A stretch of 27,728 nucleotides of DNA from an uncultured Collinsella sp. (GTDB lineage: Bacteria > Actinomycetota > Coriobacteriia > Coriobacteriales > Coriobacteriaceae), in assembly GCA_900545995.1 (NCBI GenBank), contig URBM01000009.1, positions 1 through 27,728 of the forward strand, read 5' to 3'. The translations under genes were made by a program, and so were the position numbers. The notes beneath the pieces are model-generated. The model worked only from the letters and a program-made list of their open reading frames with translations, made no database searches and was not told the DNA's origin. The number at the start of each line of letters is the position of its first letter. Within the stretch, counting starts at the first letter, position 1. Of this stretch, positions 13,452 to 21,212 are shown piece by piece.

Positions 13452-14585
13452 TTAGATGCGGTTCATTTGAGCGGCGACCTTGTTGTACCAGTCCTGCCAC
13501 GTGGGCGGGCAGTACTTTTTGGCCGCTGCTGGGGTAAGGGTGGAGCCGTAGTTCGCACCCAGGTAGGCAACATGAGCGGAGATGCCCTCACTCCAGCTGC
13601 CAAAGCTGCGCCAACCGCCGCCACGGGCACTCCAGCCCCAGGCGTTGTAAGAATTGGCGCAATAAGCGCCCTTGGTGCTCTCGATGCAGGCGATGGCGGG
13701 GGACCAACGGGGGTCGACACCGGTATTCCAAGCGGCGACGGCAAAGTTGTAGCCCTGGCCTGCCATGGGGGAGCCGGCAAGATAATTATCGATGCGGCTC
13801 GTCCATTCATTAATGAACGAATCGTAATCGGAGTTACCGGTATTGGCGTTGTTCACCGTGGTATCGATGGTGGTGTTGGTGTTGTTGGCCTGGCTGCTGG
13901 AATTGCTGCCGCTTACGCCCTCGCCCGAGAGCTTCTCGGCGGCAGCGGCCTTATCGGCCTCAAGTTTGGCGAGCTCGGCAGCATTTTCCTGCTCGGCTTT
14001 TGCCTGCGCCTCGCTGCGAAGCTGCTGGGCCTGCGCCAGCGCATCCTCGGCGTTTTTCTGCTCTGCCTCAAGCTGGGACTTGGCCTGCTGGAGCTCGGCC
14101 TTGTTCTGCTCGAGTTCGGTTTGCATGTTGTTGAGCTCTTCAATCTCGTCGACGCTCGAGCTCGTGATCTGGTTGGTGTATTTGCAGGTGGTGATGAACT
14201 CACCCAGGCTCTGCGCGTTGACCAGGAAGCTCACGATGGGATTGGTGCCCTTCTGGTACTTGTACAGATCGCGCATGGCGGAGCTTGCCTTGGCCTGCTG
14301 CTCGGGAAGCTTGGCCTCGATTTCCTCGATGCTCGCCTCGTTGGAGTCGATCTGCTTTTGCAGGTCGTCGAGTTTGGTGCGGGCATTGTTGTAGGCGCTC
14401 GTGGCGGCTTCAATTTTTTGCTGCGCGGCGGAAAGCTGATCCTGCGTTGCCTGCGAGGCGGCATACGCCGCAACGGGGGAGAGCATCGGCGTGGCAGTCA
14501 GTGCGACAGCGAGTGCGGCGCTCGTGATGATACGAGCCGGCTTCGACGCGATGAGCGCTGCGACGCGATGATTCGAATGCTGCAT
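13452..14585 (-). CDS. Secreted coiled-coil protein with C-terminal lysozyme/transglycosylase-like domain
   Basis: A 377-residue exported protein. A signal peptide covers about residues 1-43, ending near VAAYAAS. A long coiled coil follows (about 45-215), similar in kind to PcsB/CwlO N-terminal regions (DQLSAAQQKIEAATSAYNNA and a Glu/Ala/Gln-rich stretch). Then come a Ser/Asn/Thr-rich linker and a C-terminal domain with AIACIESTKGAYC, where the Glu is a likely catalytic acid, AWGWSARGGGWRSFGSW and VAYLGANYG. It probably cleaves peptidoglycan. The TTG at 14600 is less likely than ATG 14585, which has AGAGGG five bases upstream. Confidence 0.8.
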   Translation of the reverse strand: MQHSNHRVAALIASKPARIITSAALAVALTATPMLSPVAAYAASQATQDQLSAAQQKIEAATSAYNNARTKLDDLQKQIDSNEASIEEIEAKLPEQQAKASSAMRDLYKYQKGTNPIVSFLVNAQSLGEFITTCKYTNQITSSSVDEIEELNNMQTELEQNKAELQQAKSQLEAEQKNAEDALAQAQQLRSEAQAKAEQENAAELAKLEADKAAAAEKLSGEGVSGSNSSSQANNTNTTIDTTVNNANTGNSDYDSFINEWTSRIDNYLAGSPMAGQGYNFAVAAWNTGVDPRWSPAIACIESTKGAYCANSYNAWGWSARGGGWRSFGSWSEGISAHVAYLGANYGSTLTPAAAKKYCPPTWQDWYNKVAAQMNRI

Positions 14586-14648
14586 CCAGTCCCTCTGCAA
14601 TCAATCGTAGGTTATGGTTCGAACGGTATTCTACTACTGCTTTCGACC

Positions 14649-14767
14649 TCAACTTGAACCTTAAAGGGTCCAAAGGGTCAAGTTGAACTTGAGGCTTTGG
14701 CTTTGACCTGCAGTTATAGTGAATTGTTGAGAAACCATAGAGTTCAACTTTAACGTTACGGAACTCT
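14649..14767. promoter_or_regulatory. Intergenic region with clustered AAGTTGAAC-type motifs
   Basis: Between the divergent secreted hydrolase start and the MOSC stop there are TCAACTTGAAC (14649-14659), TCAAGTTGAAC (14678-14688) and GTTCAACTT (14742-14750, reverse copy), plus AAAGGGTC twice in tandem. AGAGTTC-N15-GAACTCT (14739-14767) forms a small stem that may end the MOSC transcript. The motifs suggest a regulator binding array; the regulator is unknown. Confidence 0.4.
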
Positions 14768-14819
14768 GTCTGATCGCAGATTCACGCCGTAAGGGCTACT
14801 CCAACATGGGGTTTTGCAC

Positions 14820-15452
14820 CTATAGGGCTCCCTCGCGGCGAGCCTGCTCAACTTCTTCGAGCGCCTCGGCTGGGGTGAAGGAACACGTGCCGTCGCCGAG
14901 CTTGACTGTTTGGATATCGTCTCCGACATGCACCTCTCCGCCTCGAAGCACCACACCGAAAATGCCCTCGTGGGGAAAGATACAGTCACCGGCGAGATAG
15001 TAGATGGCACAGCGGGTGTGGCAGACCTTGCCGATCTGGCTGATCTCGACCAGAACGTCGTTGCCGATCTTGAGCTGTGTGCCCAAGGGGAGCGAAAGCA
15101 AGTTGATACCTTGTGTGGTGAAATTCTCCCCAAAGTCGCCTTCGTGCACATCGAGTCCGCGATGCCGTGCCGTCTGGATTGATTCTGCGGCCAAAAACGA
15201 GACTTGGCGGTGCCAGTGCCCGGCGTGCGCATCGGAAGCGAGGCCAAACTGTTCAATGACGGTATCGTGCCCATCGGAGACGGGCGACTTGCGTGTGCCT
15301 TTGTGCGCCGACGTGTTAATCGAGACGATGCGGGCGGGTCCTTCGCAGGCGTTGCTGGCGGTGCGTAGGGGAGCGGTCGTCTGAGAACGTTCCGCTAGCT
15401 CGCGTTTTGCAGCATCAAGGATGGGGTTGTCGGTCAGATGTTCTTGGGGCAC
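14820..15452 (-). CDS. MOSC domain-containing protein
   Basis: A 210-residue protein with a MOSC (molybdenum cofactor sulfurase C-terminal) domain. Visible blocks are ARIVSINTSAHKGTRK, GLASDAHAGHWHRQVSFL, GDFGENFTTQGI and QIGKVCHTRCAIYYLAGDC with the family's conserved Cys. Stand-alone MOSC proteins handle sulfur or molybdopterin ligands; the exact substrate is unknown. The start is GTG 15452 with GAAAGG seven bases upstream. The N-terminal 35 residues are outside the usual domain. No molybdenum cofactor genes are in the window, so context does not help. Confidence 0.87.
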   Translation of the reverse strand: MPQEHLTDNPILDAAKRELAERSQTTAPLRTASNACEGPARIVSINTSAHKGTRKSPVSDGHDTVIEQFGLASDAHAGHWHRQVSFLAAESIQTARHRGLDVHEGDFGENFTTQGINLLSLPLGTQLKIGNDVLVEISQIGKVCHTRCAIYYLAGDCIFPHEGIFGVVLRGGEVHVGDDIQTVKLGDGTCSFTPAEALEEVEQARREGAL

Positions 15453-15482
15453 GCGTGCGCCTTTCGCTTATAAGATTGACAA

Positions 15483-15501
15483 TTGTTGAATCCTACAACA
15501 A
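15483..15501. promoter_or_regulatory. Operator-like inverted repeat upstream of the MOSC gene
   Basis: TTGTTG-N7-CAACAA is a perfect 6+7+6 inverted repeat in the divergent gap between the MOSC and D-aspartate ligase genes. TTGACA at 15476-15481 lies beside it but has no well-placed -10 on the forward strand. Confidence 0.35.
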
Positions 15502-15590
15502 CGGTAGGTTCATTGCCCGTTGTCGTACAGCGGTGAGCGCTGTCTTTGCGCCGAGTTTGATCCTCCGATTGCCATAGATACGGTGGAACT

Positions 15591-15655
15591 TTGGGTGCTG
15601 GCGGTTTGGCACGCTAGAATGAATCGGTTGCACTAAGACCGCCCGTTGTGCGGGC
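15591..15655 (+). promoter_or_regulatory. Candidate promoter and leader hairpin for the D-aspartate ligase gene
   Basis: TTGGGT (15591-15596), 18 bases, TAGAAT (15615-15620) is a plausible promoter. The leader then holds GCCCG-TTGTG-CGGGC (15641-15655) before the AGGAAG ribosome binding site. Confidence 0.45.
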
Positions 15656-15676
15656 AGTTCATGATAGGAAGTTTCC

Positions 15677-16933
15677 ATGGCATTGCAATTTACAGAGCGC
15701 GAGTTCATTCCCGTGCTGCTCGGTGGCGACATCAACGCCTATTCGGTGGCGCGCGCCTTCTACGAAGAGTATCAGGTCAAGAGCCTGGTCTTTGGCAAGT
15801 ATCAGACGGGCCCTGCGTATCGAAGCCAGATTATCGACTACACGCCCAATGTCGACATCGATACCATGCCCTTGATGCTCAAGACCGTCAACGATATCGC
15901 TCGGGCACATGCCGATAAGACGATCGTCCTGATGGGCTGCGGCGATAACTATGTTGCCCTGGTGGCCCAGGCAAAGGATGCCGATGAGCTGGCGGATAAC
16001 ATCGTCGCGCCCTACGCACCCTACAGCATGCTCGAGCAGTGCCAGAAGAAGGAGATCTTCTACGAGCTGTGCGAGAAGCATGGCGTGCCCTATCCGCACA
16101 CGTTTACCTTTACCAAGGCGATGCTCAATGCCCAGGGTGAGGCGCCTGCCGAAGTGCTCGACCAGATCGATTTTCCTTACCCGATGATTCTGAAGCCTTC
16201 TGACGGCATCATGTGGTGGCAGCACGAGTTCGAGGGCCAGAAGAAGGCCTATGAGATTGCCGACCGCGCCGAGCTGGAACAGGTCATTCGCGATTCGTAT
16301 GCCAGCGGCTACACCGACGATCTGATCTTGCAGGACCGCGTGCCCGGCAACGATGAGTACATGCGCGTGCTCACCAGCTATTCCGACCGCAACGGCAAGG
16401 TGCGCATGATGTGCCTGGGCCATGTGCTGCTCGAGGAGCATCAGCCCCACGGTGTCGGCAACCATGCCTGTATCATCACCGAGCCCAACGACGAGCTCAT
16501 GGGCGGCGTGCGCAAGTTGCTCGAGGACCTTCACTTTGTGGGCTATTCCAACTTTGACGTTAAGTACGACGAGCGCGATGACTCGTTTAAGTTCTTCGAC
16601 TTCAATACCCGCCAGGGCCGCAGCAACTACTATGTCACCAACAGCGGTTTTAACGTTGCCAAGTATGTGGTGGATGAGTATGTGTTCAACCGCCCGTTTG
16701 AGCCGGAGTTTGTGACGGCGCAGGACGAGGCGCTGTGGATGGTCGTCCCCATGGGCGTCGTCGACAAGTACGTCAAGGATCCCGAGTTGCGCGCTAAGGT
16801 GCATCGCCTGGATAAGGAAGGCAAGGGCGCCGACCCCTCGTTTATGAAGGGCGACTTTGTCTTTAATCGCTGGCTGCGCATGTGGCACACAAAGTTGCGC
16901 CACTTTAAGCTGTTCAAGACGTATTACAAGTAG
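15677..16933 (+). CDS. D-aspartate ligase-like ATP-grasp enzyme
   Basis: A 418-residue ATP-grasp carboxylate-amine ligase. Segment after segment recalls the Enterococcus faecium D-aspartate ligase as I remember it: FIPVLLGGDINAYSVAR at the N-terminus, ACGD-like MGCGDNY, FYELCEKHGVPYP, ILKPSD, QDRVPGNDEYMRV, VRMMCLGHVLLEE, YDERDDSFKFFDFNTRQGRS. Such enzymes attach D-Asp to the third residue of the peptidoglycan stem. The following gene is an aspartate racemase, which would supply D-Asp, so the context agrees. The start ATG 15677 has AGGAAG seven bases upstream. An amino acid other than D-Asp cannot be excluded. Confidence 0.85.
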   Translation: MALQFTEREFIPVLLGGDINAYSVARAFYEEYQVKSLVFGKYQTGPAYRSQIIDYTPNVDIDTMPLMLKTVNDIARAHADKTIVLMGCGDNYVALVAQAKDADELADNIVAPYAPYSMLEQCQKKEIFYELCEKHGVPYPHTFTFTKAMLNAQGEAPAEVLDQIDFPYPMILKPSDGIMWWQHEFEGQKKAYEIADRAELEQVIRDSYASGYTDDLILQDRVPGNDEYMRVLTSYSDRNGKVRMMCLGHVLLEEHQPHGVGNHACIITEPNDELMGGVRKLLEDLHFVGYSNFDVKYDERDDSFKFFDFNTRQGRSNYYVTNSGFNVAKYVVDEYVFNRPFEPEFVTAQDEALWMVVPMGVVDKYVKDPELRAKVHRLDKEGKGADPSFMKGDFVFNRWLRMWHTKLRHFKLFKTYYK

Positions 16934-16942
16934 ATGAGTGCG

Positions 16943-16995
16943 GCGCCCGTCCGGTTTGCATCGGGCGGGCGCGGGTATGATACGCGCAATTGCGC
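16943..16995. other. Hairpin and 12-bp palindrome between ligase and racemase
   Basis: GCGCCCGTCCG (16943-16953) pairs with CGGGCGGGCGC (16962-16972), 10 of 11 plus a G-T. A perfect palindrome GCGCAATTGCGC lies at 16984-16995. There is no T-run, so read-through is likely; it may tune the ratio of the two enzymes. Confidence 0.45.
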
Positions 16996-17017
16996 AAGCG
17001 TCACCAAGGAGGCGGCG

Positions 17018-17764
17018 ATGGAAAAGCTGGGAGTTATCGGCGGCATGGGCGCCGAGGCCACGTCGTATTACTACGACCAGGTGGTGCGCCATACGGCCGC
17101 TACGTGCGACCAGGAACATATCGACATGGTGGTGCTTTCCAAGTCGACCATGCCCGACCGCACGCTGGCCATCAAGACCGGTGAGCATGCCGAGCTGCTG
17201 GCGACCATGAAGGAGTGCGCCCAGGCGCTCGAATCGCTGGGCTGTGCGCACATTGCCATTCCCTGCAATACGTCACACTACTTCTACGATCAGATCCAGT
17301 CGTTTACGACGGTGCCGATTATCCACATGCCGCGCGAGTCGGTGCGCTATGCTCTGGCCGGTGCGGTGATGGGGGAGTGCGAGTTCGATCCCAACCTAAG
17401 CATGCCGGCAGAGCCGGTGCGCAAGATCGGCATCATGGGCACCGACGGAACCGTGGGCGCGGGCGTCTATGGGCGCGAATGCGAGGCTGCGGGCGTCGAG
17501 GTCGTCTACCCCAGCGAGAAGCGTCAGGCCGACGTGATGTCGCTCATCTACGACGACGTGAAGGCCGGACGCGAGCCCGATATGGACAAGTTCGACCGCG
17601 TGATGTGGGAGTTCGCCCGCAGCGGCTGCGACCGCGTTATTCTGGCCTGCACCGAGCTCTCGGTGCTGCAGAAGTACCGCGAGATGCCCGAGATCACCCT
17701 CGACGCCATGGACGTCTTGGTACGCGAATCCATCATTCGCAGCGGCGCCCCCTACCGCCAATAG
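17018..17764 (+). CDS. Aspartate/glutamate racemase family protein
   Basis: A 248-residue PLP-independent racemase. Two catalytic cysteines are in place: Cys83 in IPCNTSHYF and Cys211 in LACTELSVL. GVIGGMGAEATS at the N-terminus is the aspartate racemase form. It most likely interconverts L- and D-aspartate and feeds the D-aspartate ligase encoded just upstream. An open frame reaches back to 16934, but ATG 17018 preceded by AAGGAGG with a five-base spacer is clearly better. Glutamate as substrate is a less likely alternative given the neighbour. Confidence 0.9.
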   Translation: MEKLGVIGGMGAEATSYYYDQVVRHTAATCDQEHIDMVVLSKSTMPDRTLAIKTGEHAELLATMKECAQALESLGCAHIAIPCNTSHYFYDQIQSFTTVPIIHMPRESVRYALAGAVMGECEFDPNLSMPAEPVRKIGIMGTDGTVGAGVYGRECEAAGVEVVYPSEKRQADVMSLIYDDVKAGREPDMDKFDRVMWEFARSGCDRVILACTELSVLQKYREMPEITLDAMDVLVRESIIRSGAPYRQ

Positions 17765-17769
17765 CCCTT

Positions 17770-17810
17770 AACCTGCCAAAAAGGGACAGGTATATTTTGG
17801 TAGGTTTTTA
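17770..17810 (+). repeat. REP-like hairpin with GGGACAGG loop
   Basis: AACCTGCCAAAA (17770-17781) and TTTTGGTAGGTT (17795-17806) form a 12-bp stem with one G-T, a loop containing GGGACAGGTATA, then TTTTA. It may help end the racemase transcript. The GGGACAG core recurs at 3116-3137 (complement) and 20403. Confidence 0.6.
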
Positions 17811-17825
17811 TCTGGGGAAACAGTA

Positions 17826-17862
17826 AAGGCCTCGGCTCGTTTGGTGCGAGCCGAGGCCTTTT
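17826..17862. terminator. Strong bidirectional terminator
   Basis: AAGGCCTCGGCTCG (17826-17839) and CGAGCCGAGGCCTT (17847-17860) form a perfect 14-bp stem between converging units. Confidence 0.88.
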
Positions 17863-17890
17863 GCATTAGGCGGTTGGTGCTGACGATGAG

Positions 17891-18637
17891 CTAGAACAGG
17901 AATCCCAGGATGATGAGGGCGGCGCTGATGGCGAGCACGGCGATATCCAGACCCTTGATGGGGTAACGCTTATACGAGCTGGCGCGCGTGCGCAGATAAA
18001 AGCCGCGCTGCTCGGCGGCAAGCGCGGTGGCGTCGGTCTTGCCCACGCTCGAGATAAGCAGCGGCACGCACAACGGCAGCATGAGTTTGAGCTTCTTGAT
18101 GGGGTTCTTGGTGTCGTACTCGACGCCGCGCGCGGTCTGCGCCTCCATGATGGCATTCATCTCTTGGCCAAACACCGGCACAAAACGCAGTGCCGTGGTA
18201 AAGGTGAAGGCGTAGCGATACGGTACGTGCAGTACCTCGACGCAGGCGTTGGCAAGGTCGTTGAGCTTGGTCACCATAAGCATGAGTATGAGTGGCAACG
18301 CTACGCCCAGCAGGCGCAGGCAGGCCTTAGATCCGGTGATGAGGCCGGTATCGGTAACGAAACCCCACACCACGTTGCCGTCACGCATAAATGCCAACTG
18401 CAGCACCAGCATGATAAGTGCGAGCGGAATCAGCAGCTTGAGCAGCGAGAACAGGCGATCGACGACGCCGGCGTAGGCGCCCAGCGCAAGGGTGAGTGCC
18501 AAAAAGCCCAACAGCGCAACATAGGTGTCGGACAAAAAGATGCCGATGATGATGGCGGCGGCAAGGCCAAGTTTGACGACCGGGTTCAGGCGATGCAGCA
18601 GCGTATCGCCCGGCATATAGTCGATGACGTTAACCAC
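17891..18637 (-). CDS. ecfT: ECF transporter transmembrane subunit EcfT
   Basis: A 248-residue membrane protein of the CbiQ/EcfT family, the scaffold that joins the ATPases to the substrate-binding S subunit. There are several hydrophobic helices from residue 25 on. The two coupling helices carry the expected Ala-Arg-Gly type signatures, QTARGVEYD and the variant AEQRGFYLR. Its start overlaps the end of the ATPase gene by eight bases, so the two are translationally coupled. It is the last gene of the leftward ECF operon. Confidence 0.92.
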   Translation of the reverse strand: MVNVIDYMPGDTLLHRLNPVVKLGLAAAIIIGIFLSDTYVALLGFLALTLALGAYAGVVDRLFSLLKLLIPLALIMLVLQLAFMRDGNVVWGFVTDTGLITGSKACLRLLGVALPLILMLMVTKLNDLANACVEVLHVPYRYAFTFTTALRFVPVFGQEMNAIMEAQTARGVEYDTKNPIKKLKLMLPLCVPLLISSVGKTDATALAAEQRGFYLRTRASSYKRYPIKGLDIAVLAISAALIILGFLF

Positions 18638-20381
18638 GGCGGACCATCTCCTTGGTAATGCGAACGATATCGGTGACCTCGCTCACCTGCGCAAAAGCGG
18701 GGGAGACGGAGGATGCCAAGCGGCGCGAGAGTTCAATGACCTGGGGCGGCTCCACGTAGGCACGCTGCATGAGCTTAATATTCGAGAACAGCTCGTGCGT
18801 GCGTCCGCGGTCGAGGATACGGCCGTCGGCCATCACAACGATGCGCTCGGCAAAGTCGGAAACGACTTCCATATCGTGGCAGACCATGATCACGGCGCAG
18901 CCGCGCTCTGCCATGGTGCGCACCGTTTCCATGACGGTCATGCACTCACGGTAGTCAAGGCCGCTCGTGGGCTCGTCGAGCACTACAATCTTGGGCTCAA
19001 CCACTACGACGGAGGCGAGCGCCACCATTTGTCGCTGGCCGCGCGAAAGCGAGAAAGGTGCCTCGTCGGCGGGCAGGCCAAAGCGGTCGATGACGAGCTG
19101 GGCACGACGCAGGGCCTCGGCGCGGTCGATGCCGGCAAGCTCCAGGCCAAAAGCGACCTCGTCGAGCACGGTATCCTTGCAGATCTGGCGGTCGGGGTTT
19201 TGGAAGAGCGTTGCGACCTCGCGGGCGATGCGGCTCGTGGGGACTGCGGCGGTGTCCAAGCCCGTAACGCGCACCCTGCCCGAGGCGGGTTTAAGCAAGC
19301 CCGTGAGCAGTTTGGTAAGCGTGGTCTTGCCGGCGCCGTTTTGGCCGACGATGCCCACGAGCTCGCCAGGGTAGAGCGTCAGACTAAGGTCGTGTACGGC
19401 GGCGCCGCCATTGGGATAAGCAAACTCAACATGATCGAAGGTGAGCACGGGTTCGGCGTCCTTGGCATGAGGGCGCAACGACGGGGCATGCGGGGAGCCT
19501 GCGGGCGCTTGGGCGTCGCTGGCGGCGTGCGCGGGGTCGACGATGCCCGAAATCAGGTGCTCGGCCTCATCGACATTCAAGCAAGGGGTGCCGCTTGCCA
19601 GGCCATCGGCCTCGAGGCTATTGAAGATGCGTGTGACGCGGGGGCAGTCGACGCCGATGGTGCGGAGCTCATCGGTATGCGCGAAGACCTCGTGCGGCTC
19701 GCCCTGTAGCGCGATTTCGCCATGGTTGAGCACGAGCACGCGGTTGCAGTACTCCGAGAGCAGGGCGACCTTTTGTTCAACGACCACGATAGTGATGCCA
19801 AGTGTGCGGTTTGCCTCGCGTAGGGTCTCGAAAACCAGCGTGGAGCTGGCGGGGTCGAGTGCTGCGGTGGGCTCGTCGAGAACCAAGACGCGCGGACGCA
19901 TGGCGAGGATGGCGGCGATGGCCACCTTTTGCTTCTGTCCGCCCGAGAGGGTGGCGATCTCGCGGTCGCGCAGGTCGCTGATACCGACGGTCTCGAGCGT
20001 CTCGTTTACACGCTGCTCGATCTGGTCGTGGGGAACGCCAAAGTTCTCGAGGCCAAAGAGCATCTCGTCCTCGACGACCGAAGCGACCATCTGCGTGTCG
20101 ATATCCTGCAGCACACTGCCGACGATTTGCGAGACGTCGGTGAGCGAGACTTCGCAGGTGTCGTGGCCGTCGACCATGACGGACCCAAAGAACGTGCCGG
20201 TGTAGTGGTGGGGCACGGCACCCGACAGGCAGGCGGCAAGCGTGGACTTGCCGGCGCCCGAGGGCCCGATGATGCCGATGAAATCTCCCTTGTTCACGCT
20301 GAGCGAGATGTGGCTGAGCGCCTGCTCGGTCTGCGTGCCATAGGAGAACGAGACATCGTCGACGTTGATGATCGTTTCCAT
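18630..20381 (-). CDS. ecfA: ECF transporter double ATPase (EcfA-EcfA' fusion)
   Basis: A 583-residue protein with two ABC ATPase domains in one chain. Domain 1: Walker A GPSGAGKS at 39-46, signature LSGGQ at 145-149, Walker B ending in DE at 169-170. A Pro/Ala/His-rich linker lies at about 283-311. Domain 2: Walker A GQNGAGKT at 346-353, signature LSRGQ at 445-449 (Arg in place of the usual Gly), DE at 469-470. It powers the transporter together with EcfT and the S subunit upstream. Most ECF systems use two separate ATPases; the fused form is also known. The start ATG 20381 follows GAAAGG. Confidence 0.92.
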   Translation of the reverse strand: METIINVDDVSFSYGTQTEQALSHISLSVNKGDFIGIIGPSGAGKSTLAACLSGAVPHHYTGTFFGSVMVDGHDTCEVSLTDVSQIVGSVLQDIDTQMVASVVEDEMLFGLENFGVPHDQIEQRVNETLETVGISDLRDREIATLSGGQKQKVAIAAILAMRPRVLVLDEPTAALDPASSTLVFETLREANRTLGITIVVVEQKVALLSEYCNRVLVLNHGEIALQGEPHEVFAHTDELRTIGVDCPRVTRIFNSLEADGLASGTPCLNVDEAEHLISGIVDPAHAASDAQAPAGSPHAPSLRPHAKDAEPVLTFDHVEFAYPNGGAAVHDLSLTLYPGELVGIVGQNGAGKTTLTKLLTGLLKPASGRVRVTGLDTAAVPTSRIAREVATLFQNPDRQICKDTVLDEVAFGLELAGIDRAEALRRAQLVIDRFGLPADEAPFSLSRGQRQMVALASVVVVEPKIVVLDEPTSGLDYRECMTVMETVRTMAERGCAVIMVCHDMEVVSDFAERIVVMADGRILDRGRTHELFSNIKLMQRAYVEPPQVIELSRRLASSVSPAFAQVSEVTDIVRITKEMVRRG

Positions 20382-20402
20382 GGATACCTTTCATAGTCAT
20401 TG

Positions 20403-20468
20403 GGGACAGTCTTAAATGACCAGTTGTTTAAGACCGTCCCAAAAAAGTTCGTTGTTTGGGACGGTCTT
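20403..20468 (-). repeat. Two overlapping, mutually exclusive hairpins (REP-like)
   Basis: GGGACAGTCTTAAA (20403-20416) pairs with TTTAAGACCGTCCC (20427-20440), 13 of 14. The latter segment also pairs perfectly, through AAGACCGTCCCAAA (20430-20443), with TTTGGGACGGTCTT (20455-20468). The shared arm means only one stem can form at a time. It lies between the S-subunit and ATPase genes in the transcript. Confidence 0.7.
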
Positions 20469-20488
20469 TGGTGGTGAAGCACGGAGAC

Positions 20489-20587
20489 GGCTTTACGAGG
20501 GGGCCCAGGTTGGCGCGAAAGAGGAGCGAAGCGTACTTGGGTACGCGAGCGACGAATGAACGCCAAGATGGGGTGGCTCGTAAAGCC
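20489..20587 (-). repeat. Long nested imperfect hairpin after the S-subunit gene
   Basis: Nested complementary arms are GGCTTTACGAG (20489-20499) with CTCGTAAAGCC (20577-20587), TTGGCG (20510-20515) with CGCCAA (20561-20566), and at the tip GCGTAC-TTGG-GTACGC (20531-20546). It starts eight bases after the S-subunit stop. It is probably a mobile or repeated intergenic element, or a structured RNA; I have no family name for it. Confidence 0.6.
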
Positions 20588-20594
20588 GAGCGGG

Positions 20595-21167
20595 TTAGTT
20601 GAGCCTAAGGGCCTTCTGGATGGGCAGGTAGAGGGCGCCGACCAGAATGGCGTTAAAGACGGCGGTCATGGCGACGACGGGCAACATGGCGGCGGCGAGC
20701 TCGCCTACCACGCCGAGCATGGCCATCTTGATGACCATGAAGATGACGCCGGAGACAAAGGTGGTCAGGAAGGTTGCAACAATGGCGACGGCAGGCTTGA
20801 CCTGACCGTTCTTGCCGGCGGCGTTGACGATGCCGGCCATGAGCATGGCGGCGATGCCCTCGGCGGCAAAATCGACGAACGGCGAAGTGGTGGTGATCTG
20901 GATCACGGCAGCCGAGATGAGGCCGATGACGAGCGCTTGGCCGATGTTAGGGCGAACGACCAGGATGGTGAGGCAGAAGGCCGAGATGATGAACTCGGGG
21001 CTGATCATGCCGCCCGAGATGCCCGAGATGGCCTTGCCGACGGTGAAGTTGAGGATGAAGCCTGCAGCGAGCAGGATGGCGAGCAGGACGAGAGCGCGGA
21101 CGTCGAGTTTGCCGCGGTCGGCGGTCTGGACGGTGCGGGGCTGGGCGGCGGTGGTGTTCTGAGACAT
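20595..21167 (-). CDS. trpP: ECF transporter substrate-binding (S) subunit, probably tryptophan-specific (TrpP-like)
   Basis: A 190-residue, highly hydrophobic protein with about five to six helices, the size and shape of an ECF S subunit. ISPEFIISAFCLTILVV, then LVIGLISAAVIQITTTSP, resemble the TrpP group as I recall it (for example the Bacillus protein YhaG). It is first in an operon with its own ATPase and EcfT, so this is a dedicated module. A tryptophan leader peptide and attenuator immediately upstream strongly suggest that tryptophan is the substrate. The start ATG 21167 has GAAAGGA eight bases upstream; the longer frame from 21197 has no ribosome binding site. Confidence 0.82.
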   Translation of the reverse strand: MSQNTTAAQPRTVQTADRGKLDVRALVLLAILLAAGFILNFTVGKAISGISGGMISPEFIISAFCLTILVVRPNIGQALVIGLISAAVIQITTTSPFVDFAAEGIAAMLMAGIVNAAGKNGQVKPAVAIVATFLTTFVSGVIFMVIKMAMLGVVGELAAAMLPVVAMTAVFNAILVGALYLPIQKALRLN

Positions 21168-21212
21168 GGTGAAAATCCTTTCGGAATGGGGGTGCAAGAG
21201 AAAAGCGGAGGC

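Noticed and set aside
16934..17017. ATG immediately after the ligase stop as the racemase start
   Set aside because: The extra 28 residues are unrelated to the racemase family, and AAGGAGG lies directly before ATG 17018.
15659..17251. 530-codon open frame on the reverse strand opposite the ligase and racemase
   Set aside because: Antisense to two well-recognised genes; its His/Val/Leu-rich composition is typical of high-GC shadow frames and no domain is visible.
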